NCBI GenBank assembly: GCA_016292575.1
Contig: JAEDIH010000060.1
Location: 1 to 11,042 of the forward strand
Origin: Clostridiaceae bacterium
GTDB taxonomy: Bacteria > Bacillota > Clostridia > Oscillospirales > Acutalibacteraceae
Direction of reading: 5' to 3'
DNA: 11,042 bases
Shown: in pieces, positions 6,006-11,042 of the stretch
Layout: every line of letters starts with the position of its first letter
Position numbering within the stretch: the stretch's first letter is position 1
Translations under genes and position numbers: made by a program
Notes under the pieces: generated by a model
What the model was told of the DNA's origin: nothing
Databases searched by the model: none
The model's input: the letters and a program-made list of their open reading frames with translations, nothing else

Positions 6006-6965
6006 ATGAAAGAGGTTGCAAAGGTTCTGCTTCGTCTCACATCTTTTGCGCTCATTCTTCTTGTGCTTTTGTTCGGCGCTTCGGTGCTTTTTCAGCCGAA
6101 AAGCAACTCAAAGGACGCCGGAATGCTTGATTCAACGGCCAACGGTATCCTCGGCGAGCCGCAAAACACCATTGACGTGCTGATAGTCGGCGACAGCGAG
6201 GCCTACAGCGCCTTTGTTCCGCTCAAAATCTGGAACGATTACGGCTACACGCCGTATGTCTGCGCAACTTCTGCTCAGATTCTTTGCTATTCATATGAAT
6301 TTCTGCAAAAGACCTTTGAAAAGCAGCAGCCGCGCATTGTTATTCTTGAAACGAACGCAATATACCGCGCTTTCAGCGATTCGGACATTTTCAGCCAGAA
6401 GCTTGCCGAGGTTATGAGCGTTTTCCGCTACCACAACCGCTGGAAAACCCTGAGCCTGCGCGACTGGTCGTTCGGCGTTGACCTTTCAAACACCGAAATT
6501 AACAAAGGCTATGTTTACAGCAACGCCGTGAGTCCTGTTGACGCTAAAAACCACATGAAGCCGAGCAAGATTCACGAGGGCTTTCCGAAAAAGAACGGAG
6601 CATATGTTGAAAAAATTAAAAAGCTCTGCGAGCAGAACGGAGCAAAGCTCGTCCTTGTCAGCTCGCCGAGCGTGAAGAATTGGAATATGCGCCGACACAA
6701 TGCGGTGAGTAAGCTTGCAAAGGATATCGGCTGCGATTATATCGACATGAATGTTTTAAGGAAAGATATTCCGATAAACTGGAATACCGACACAAAGGAC
6801 AAGGGCGACCACCTGAACTATACGGGTGCGCTCAAGGCGAGTGCCTATCTCGGAAAATACTTTGAATCACTCGGAATTTTCCGCGACAAGCGAAGCGATC
6901 CCGAATACAAACAGTGGAACAGCGCAGCCGAGGAGTTTGCAAACAGCACGGGAAAAAGCTTATAA
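6006..6965 (+). CDS. Membrane-anchored SGNH/DltD-like acyltransferase partner of the MBOAT protein
   Basis: A 319-aa protein with an N-terminal membrane anchor (about 9-29) and an outward SGNH-fold domain. Block I is VLIVGDSEAYSA (58-69) with Ser64 as the likely nucleophile. The C-terminal D-x-x-H-type block is DKGDHLNYTGA (265-275) with Asp268/His269, the HxNxxG context seen in AlgJ/AlgX-like and DltD-like proteins. Length and topology fit the second component of two-step O-acylation systems (PatA/PatB, AlgI/AlgJ): the MBOAT protein passes the acyl group across the membrane and the SGNH protein places it on the polymer. Operon position, 13 bases between stop and start, supports this directly. 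The acceptor polymer is unknown, as no glycosyltransferase or polymerase genes are in the window. It could instead act as an esterase. Confidence 0.85.
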   Translation: MKEVAKVLLRLTSFALILLVLLFGASVLFQPKSNSKDAGMLDSTANGILGEPQNTIDVLIVGDSEAYSAFVPLKIWNDYGYTPYVCATSAQILCYSYEFLQKTFEKQQPRIVILETNAIYRAFSDSDIFSQKLAEVMSVFRYHNRWKTLSLRDWSFGVDLSNTEINKGYVYSNAVSPVDAKNHMKPSKIHEGFPKKNGAYVEKIKKLCEQNGAKLVLVSSPSVKNWNMRRHNAVSKLAKDIGCDYIDMNVLRKDIPINWNTDTKDKGDHLNYTGALKASAYLGKYFESLGIFRDKRSDPEYKQWNSAAEEFANSTGKSL

Positions 6966-6980
6966 GCTTTATATATAAAG
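6955..6980. repeat. Two palindromes at a convergent gene junction
   Basis: AAAGCTTATAAGCTTT (6955-6970) is a perfect 16-base palindrome containing the SGNH stop codon, overlapping CTTTATATATAAAG (6967-6980), a perfect 14-base palindrome. Only 17 bases separate the stop codons of the convergent SGNH and 63-aa genes. AT-rich pairing and weak T-runs make this at best a poor bidirectional terminator. Confidence 0.45.
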
Positions 6981-6982
6981 GC

Positions 6983-7174
6983 TCAGTCTATAAGCCCGTA
7001 CTGCCTGTACTTTTCGAGTATAGCTTTATACATCAGACGGTTTCCGAGGTACTGGCGATAAGTTGCGGACTTTTCCCTGCCCTCAGCTTTGAGCTTTTCA
7101 AGCTGCGCCGTTTCGTACTCCGACTGCCTGACTATGTCGCAAAGCATCTTTTCAAACGCTTCTAATCTTTCCAT
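6983..7174 (-). CDS. Conserved-looking 63-aa helical protein of unknown function
   Basis: Start is the ATG at 7172-7174 with GGAGG 5 bases upstream; the same frame is open further upstream but overlaps the phosphatase gene out of frame and is not used. The 63 residues are almost entirely predicted helix, rich in Glu, Lys, Arg and Leu, with a heptad-like pattern over the first half. The second half reads KSATYRQYLGNRLMYKAILE, then KYRQYGLID at the end. This tail pattern, KSATYRQ....N......IL.KY..YGLID, looks like a constrained small protein rather than random reading, and I have the impression of similar short proteins in Clostridia, but cannot name a family. It lies 58 bases downstream of the alkaline phosphatase gene on the same strand, probably co-transcribed. 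No membrane segment or metal motif is seen. Confidence 0.75.
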   Translation of the reverse strand: MERLEAFEKMLCDIVRQSEYETAQLEKLKAEGREKSATYRQYLGNRLMYKAILEKYRQYGLID

Positions 7175-7232
7175 GGCAACCTCCGCACCCCCTTGCTTTG
7201 GGTCTGTTGAATTCAGACACCAAAAAATCTTT

Positions 7233-8324
7233 TCACTTCGCAACGGCGCAGGGAAAGCCCTCCTGCTCCAGCGCGGCAACGATACGCTTCGGAATATCGG
7301 TATTGAGAACCGACTGCTCCTCCTGCGAAACAAAGGTATCAAAGCCGTAGACATAAAGCGGAACGTCTGCTCCGGTGTGACCGGTGGTTGTGTAAACATA
7401 CACCCCGTTTTCAAAAGTGATTCCGCCCGTTTCGTGGTCGGCGGTCACAACAACAAGGGTGTGTCCGTCCCTTTTTGCGTAATCAAGGGCGGCTGCAACA
7501 GCACTGTCAAAGGAGAGCAGAGCCTCCTTCATCCCCTCGCCGTTGTTGCTGTGGTTATGTTTATCTATGTGGGCGCCCTCAACCATCAGGAAAAAGCCGT
7601 TTTTGCCATCGTCAAGCAGGTCGATGGCTTTTTTTGTCATCTGAGTGAGGGTCGGCATATTGCCGCAATCGCTTTTCCACAGTTCGCCGGTGAACTGACC
7701 GAACGAGCGAGTGCCCTCGCCGAGTGCTGCCATTGATTCGTAATCGGTCACATATTCAAAGCCTGCGCTTTCCGCTTGGCTTTGGCTGCACGTTGAGGTT
7801 TTAACACCCCAGACAAGGTCAAGGTCACTTTCAAGCTGATACTGAGTTATTTCGGAGGTATTGTTCCTGCTGCTTGTGTGGGCCGAAAATCCGCCCGGTG
7901 TTGCTCCCCTTGTGCTGTCCGTTGTAACGATACCTGCCATCATACCCTTGGACTTTGCAAACTCGCAAAGGTTCATCGGATAGCTTTTTTCGGCGTTGAC
8001 ATCATCGGGATACACACCAACACAGCCGTTGTTTGTCCTGATGCCGCAGGCAAGAGCTGTTGCACCGGCCGCGCTGTCCGTAACGCTGCTGTTTGCGGAA
8101 GCGGTTTGCGAAAGGCTCCTGACCGGAAAAGAATCAAGAGCAAGGGCTGTTCCGGTTTCCGCGCGTACCTTTTCAACGCTCATGACGCCCATACCGTCTC
8201 CGATTAAAAAAATCACGTTCCTGAGTCCGCTGTCCCCCGGCTTAACTCCGATTCCGAAAAGATTCATGAAAAACATGATAATGGCCATAAAAAAGCCGCC
8301 TATTTTCCTGAAAAAGTCCGACAT
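7233..8324 (-). CDS. Alkaline phosphatase, membrane-tethered
   Basis: A 363-aa member of the alkaline phosphatase family (PF00245). Every key position of the E. coli enzyme has a counterpart: Asp43 in GDGMG, nucleophile Ser84 in TDSAAGATA, ATPGGFSAH (141-149) with Arg153 shortly after as phosphate-binding Arg, Glu249 in VEGAH, Asp254 and His258 in HIDKHNH, Asp296-His297 in TADHETGG, and His316 in TGHTG. This implies a two-zinc, one-magnesium phosphomonoesterase. Residues about 11-27 are hydrophobic with no clear cleavage motif, so it is likely tethered outside the membrane. It is shorter than the E. coli enzyme (about 450 residues). AAAGGAG 7 bases before the ATG supports the start. No clear promoter or PhoB-type box was found in the 8325-8538 spacer. 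Confidence 0.93.
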   Translation of the reverse strand: MSDFFRKIGGFFMAIIMFFMNLFGIGVKPGDSGLRNVIFLIGDGMGVMSVEKVRAETGTALALDSFPVRSLSQTASANSSVTDSAAGATALACGIRTNNGCVGVYPDDVNAEKSYPMNLCEFAKSKGMMAGIVTTDSTRGATPGGFSAHTSSRNNTSEITQYQLESDLDLVWGVKTSTCSQSQAESAGFEYVTDYESMAALGEGTRSFGQFTGELWKSDCGNMPTLTQMTKKAIDLLDDGKNGFFLMVEGAHIDKHNHSNNGEGMKEALLSFDSAVAAALDYAKRDGHTLVVVTADHETGGITFENGVYVYTTTGHTGADVPLYVYGFDTFVSQEEQSVLNTDIPKRIVAALEQEGFPCAVAK

Positions 8325-8480
8325 GGTATCTCTCCTTTTATAAAATTATGTTAATTACATTTTAACACGGTGACTGCAATATATAATTATTATTTGTAAA
8401 TAAATCTAATTAGGACGTCTACAGTTTTTTGAGCGATTGAAAAAATTCTCAAAAAAAGTTTTTAAAACTCTGTGAACTTC

Positions 8481-8509
8481 TTTACAAATCTTTGAACATG
8501 TGCTATCAT
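8481..8509 (+). promoter_or_regulatory. Promoter of the lectin/hydrolase gene
   Basis: TTTACA (8481-8486) and TATCAT (8504-8509) with 17-base spacing; the predicted start near 8516 leaves a short leader. The spacer contains TGAACATGTGCTAT (8493-8506), which partly resembles a LexA box. The rest of the 8325-8480 spacer shared with the divergent phosphatase gene is AT-rich with no other clear signal. Confidence 0.6.
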
Positions 8510-8538
8510 CAAGCAAAAAGTTTCAGGAGTTGTTTTAG

Positions 8539-10539
8539 ATGATAAAATTCAGAAAAGCCTTTTCGCTTTTGCTCTTTTTCACACTGGTATTCTCACTTAT
8601 GCTGCCTGCTTTCAGCGCGTCAGCCATTAAAGACGGCACGGCTGAATTCAACGGGCATACATATCAGCGTTTTGACGAATCCATGTCATGGAAGGACGCC
8701 AAAGCATACTGCGAAAGCCTTGGAGGTTACCTTGCAACAATTACCTCCTCAGCCGAACAGGACGTTGTTAAGCAGCTGGTTTCAAAAGGCAGCAAGGCGC
8801 AGTATTGGCTCGGCGCAACCGATGAAGCTCTCCTCAACGACTGGCAGTGGGTTACGGGTGAAAAGTTTACATACTGGGCGGACACCGTTTCCTTTGAAAC
8901 CCATGATAACGGCGAATACTATCTTCAGATGCAGCGCCACAACTGGGGCAATGAGGACTTCCTCGGTTATTGGAACAATGCCAACAACGAGAACCACATC
9001 AACGGCGAGGAAGGCTTTTACGGTCCCGAGCAGATAGGCTTTATCTGCGAATTCGGCAACAGTGAAATGCCGGTTGAAAACAACACAAAAACCCCGATAA
9101 TCTATATCATCGGCAGAACAGCCATCGTTACAGCCGACGGACAGCCGACTATTGAAGAGAACACAGCCTTTATCACAGATGTTGTTGAAGAAGCCGCTCC
9201 CCTCCTCAAGGACGGTATTTTAAAAAATGACTGGGATCCATACTGCGACGCGATTTATAATAAGGTTGCTGCAAGATATGAGACCTATAAGCTCAACAAC
9301 GAGGGTGAGGTTGAAAACGGCACCCACAACCTTTGGACCTGGAACAAGGACACTCTTCCGGGCAGACAGTGGGATATTTTTACCTATAAATTTGAATACG
9401 ACGCAAGAAGGGATCCTTGCGAAATTGCCGATGACCTCAAAGTATATATTGAAGCTGTTAAGGAAAAGACAGGATACAGCAAGGTACATCTTATCTCCCG
9501 CTGCCTCGGCTGCAATATTGCGGCGGCATATCTCACCGAATACGGATATGACGATATTGAAACAAACATCATGTTTGCCTCCGCAGCAAAGGGCTATGAT
9601 TTTGTCGGTCAGATGTTTGCCGGAAAAATTGCTTTCAATGATGATTCAATCAACTACTATGTTGACGAAAGCGAAAGCTTCAGCATTGATGACAGCGAGA
9701 CAGTTACCGAGCTTGTGAAAGCAAGCCTTGCTTATGCACAGACAACCGGGCTTCTCAAGGTCGGCACGGCGGCGGCAGAGGCTATCTTCAACAAGGTTTC
9801 CGGCAAAATTCTTCAGCGGCTTTTGGTTGCAACATATGCCACCTCTCCCGGATACTGGGCAATGGTAAACGACGAAAACTATGAGCAGGCAAAGAGCGTA
9901 GCTTTCGGCAATGAAATCAACACAACCTATAAGACGCTTGTTAAAAAGATTGATAACTATCATTATAACATTCAGAATAAGCTTGATAGTACTCTTAAGG
10001 CTATGGCGGCAGACGGAGTCAAAATCAACATAATCTGCAAATACGGCTTCCAGGCGCCTCCGTTCATTGACGGCAGCAGAAAGCTCAGCGACAACAGAAT
10101 AGAAGTTTCCGCTCAGTCGTTCGGCGCAACAACGGTCGAAACAAACAAAAAGTTTTCATGGCGTTATATCAGCAAAGCCAGACTCAAAGGCACTGCCAAA
10201 TACATATCACCCGATAAGAAGATTGATTCTTCAACCGCGCTTTTCCCGGATTGCACATGGTATATTAAAAATATCAAGCACAATCCGTTCTATGACTGCT
10301 TTAACCCCCTAATGCTTGAGATGTGCTACAGTGACGGTCAGATGACAATTAACAGCGATAAAAACTGGCCGCAGTACCTTTATTATGACGATTCAAACGG
10401 CGTCTGCACTCCGCTTACAAAAGATAACATGAATACTGAGCACTATACCGACAATGTTTTTTCCGCTTTTTCAAGATTTATAAAGGCTTTCTTTGCCTTT
10501 GCCAAAGAGAAGCTGCAGCAGTCAATAAAGTTAAAATAA
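8539..10539 (+). CDS. Secreted C-type-lectin-like / LCAT-like alpha/beta hydrolase fusion with Cys nucleophile
   Basis: A 666-aa secreted protein. A signal peptide (1 to about 29, ending FSASA) is followed by a C-type-lectin-like domain (about 37-172): WKDAKAYCESLGGYLATITS (51-70), YWLGATDE (89-96), WQWVTGE (102-108), WNN (145-147) and GFICEF (167-172). Cys58 and Cys170 would form the canonical long disulfide; the inner pair is missing. From about 183 on the chain resembles LCAT/PGAP1-like alpha/beta hydrolases: FEYDARRDP (285-293), ADDLKVYIEAVKEKTG, then the elbow LISRCLGCN (318-326), where Cys322 replaces the usual Ser of GxSxG. Asp518 (or Asp511) and His581 in TWYIKNIKH (573-581) are candidate triad partners. 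It may bind a surface glycan or host ligand and act as a hydrolase or acyltransferase; substrate unknown. AGGAG at 8525-8529 supports the start. It is monocistronic, ending at a strong terminator. Confidence 0.85.
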   Translation: MIKFRKAFSLLLFFTLVFSLMLPAFSASAIKDGTAEFNGHTYQRFDESMSWKDAKAYCESLGGYLATITSSAEQDVVKQLVSKGSKAQYWLGATDEALLNDWQWVTGEKFTYWADTVSFETHDNGEYYLQMQRHNWGNEDFLGYWNNANNENHINGEEGFYGPEQIGFICEFGNSEMPVENNTKTPIIYIIGRTAIVTADGQPTIEENTAFITDVVEEAAPLLKDGILKNDWDPYCDAIYNKVAARYETYKLNNEGEVENGTHNLWTWNKDTLPGRQWDIFTYKFEYDARRDPCEIADDLKVYIEAVKEKTGYSKVHLISRCLGCNIAAAYLTEYGYDDIETNIMFASAAKGYDFVGQMFAGKIAFNDDSINYYVDESESFSIDDSETVTELVKASLAYAQTTGLLKVGTAAAEAIFNKVSGKILQRLLVATYATSPGYWAMVNDENYEQAKSVAFGNEINTTYKTLVKKIDNYHYNIQNKLDSTLKAMAADGVKINIICKYGFQAPPFIDGSRKLSDNRIEVSAQSFGATTVETNKKFSWRYISKARLKGTAKYISPDKKIDSSTALFPDCTWYIKNIKHNPFYDCFNPLMLEMCYSDGQMTINSDKNWPQYLYYDDSNGVCTPLTKDNMNTEHYTDNVFSAFSRFIKAFFAFAKEKLQQSIKLK

Positions 10540-10555
10540 CCGAAGAATATTAAGG

Positions 10556-10600
10556 AAGCTCTGATTAAATCCGATGTACAGATTTAATCAGAGCTTTTTT
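10556..10600 (+). terminator. Strong Rho-independent terminator of the lectin/hydrolase gene
   Basis: A perfect 16-base stem, AAGCTCTGATTAAATC (10556-10571) with GATTTAATCAGAGCTT (10581-10596), closes on a 9-base loop and runs into TTTTTT (10595-10600). It starts 17 bases past the stop codon. The minus-strand side lacks a clear T-run. Confidence 0.92.
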
Positions 10601-10616
10601 GACCGATTACACCGCC

Positions 10617-10648
10617 TTGCACCGGCAAAGACAAGTGCCGGAAAGCAA
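10617..10648. repeat. Hairpin between convergent genes
   Basis: CCGGCA (10622-10627) pairs with TGCCGG (10636-10641), flanked by TTGC (10617-10620) and GCAA (10645-10648) as an outer stem. It lies just past the stop of the minus-strand right-edge gene and may protect that mRNA's 3' end or assist termination, though no T-run follows. Confidence 0.45.
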
Positions 10649-10655
10649 CGGCAGT

Positions 10656-11042
10656 TCATTCATTACCGTCTGCCGTGCTTATATCGTATTCACGAACAAA
10701 AGCATTGACGAAAAGAGGACCCATATCCATTGCAAGAATAACTGGCTTTCCGTCTTTTATCATGACGGTCATGCCCTCGCCCTCACTGAACTTTGTAAGG
10801 TTGCGGTCAAGAAGCTTTTCAACGCAGCCGTCAGCGGGATTGATTTTGAAAATCGCCTGTGTTTCGTCATTGGTCGCGGCTAAGATAACATTTTTGAAAA
10901 ACTCCGCACCCTGAATTTCTTCAACGGTTTCGCTCAGAGGAATTTCGCGAACAAAACGCATCCCGTCAGCCGTGTCATAGACAAGCAGTTTTGTCGGCTG
11001 CTTTGAATGGTCACAGCAGTAAAGCAAGCCGTTTTCGGGATT
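10656..11042 (-). CDS. Probable beta-propeller protein, C-terminal part (partial)
   Basis: The frame is open to the right edge, so the N-terminus is outside the window; 128 residues are visible before TGA (complement of 10656-10658). Repeating blade-like strands are seen: GLLYCCDHS then KLLVYDT; EIQGAEFFKNVILAATND then AIFKINPADGCVEKLL; and EGEGMTVMIKDGKPVILAMD. The Q-G-A-E-F and E-G-E-G-M turns with short beta strands recall NHL/YncE/SdiA-regulated or phytase-like propellers. This is fold-level likeness only and the family is uncertain. A single Asp/Glu-rich face could bind calcium, but cannot be confirmed. It ends convergent to the lectin/hydrolase gene, 116 bases apart. It could be an extracytoplasmic sugar-lactone or phosphate-ester enzyme, or a non-enzymatic surface protein. 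Confidence 0.6.
   Translation of the reverse strand, partial: NPENGLLYCCDHSKQPTKLLVYDTADGMRFVREIPLSETVEEIQGAEFFKNVILAATNDETQAIFKINPADGCVEKLLDRNLTKFSEGEGMTVMIKDGKPVILAMDMGPLFVNAFVREYDISTADGNE

Noticed and set aside
7089..7736. 215-codon plus-strand frame opposite the phosphatase
   Set aside because: The minus-strand phosphatase has all metal and catalytic residues in frame; this frame is its shadow.
1..11042. CRISPR array, transposon ends, tRNA genes or phage attachment sites
   Set aside because: No spaced direct repeats, no transposase or integrase reading frame, and no tRNA-like cloverleaf was seen on reading either strand.

Overview
The window looks like chromosomal DNA of a Gram-positive anaerobe of the Clostridia, most likely a gut Oscillospiraceae/Ruminococcus-type organism. 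The evidence is strong AGGAGG ribosome binding sites, a Firmicutes-style LexA box, sigma-A-type promoters, a PKTGD sortase signal, and a DUF4474 protein with a long Thr/Pro linker. The genus call is inference. There is no tRNA, rRNA, CRISPR array, transposase or phage gene, so this is a cell-surface and housekeeping neighbourhood, not a mobile island.

Left end (1-875): the last 31 codons of DNA polymerase I (polA) run into a hairpin terminator. A convergent 76-aa gene on the minus strand encodes a one-pass membrane protein with a very basic tail. Its promoter is near consensus and carries a 13-of-14 match to the Gram-positive LexA box, so it is probably an SOS-induced small membrane protein. 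A 17-base inverted repeat lies just upstream of the ribosome binding site of the next gene.

Plus-strand surface block (876-6965): a monoacylglycerol-lipase-type alpha/beta hydrolase with its own terminator; a membrane-anchored, Thr-rich DUF4474 protein; a secreted Ser/Gly/Asp-rich protein with a TPKTGD wall-sorting signal; then a tight two-gene operon of an MBOAT O-acyltransferase and an SGNH-type partner, probably acylating an extracytoplasmic glycan or wall polymer. The last three units each have a recognisable promoter.

Minus-strand pair (6983-8324): a membrane-tethered alkaline phosphatase followed by a 63-aa helical protein of unknown function, ending 17 bases from the SGNH gene.

Right end (8539-11042): a 666-aa secreted protein joins a C-type-lectin-like domain to an LCAT-like alpha/beta hydrolase whose nucleophile position holds Cys instead of Ser. 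It ends at a perfect 16-bp terminator. A minus-strand partial gene, apparently the C-terminal part of a beta-propeller protein, runs off the right edge.

The best candidates for undescribed biology are the LexA-controlled membrane peptide beside polA and the lectin/Cys-hydrolase fusion. No complete new multi-gene system is evident.
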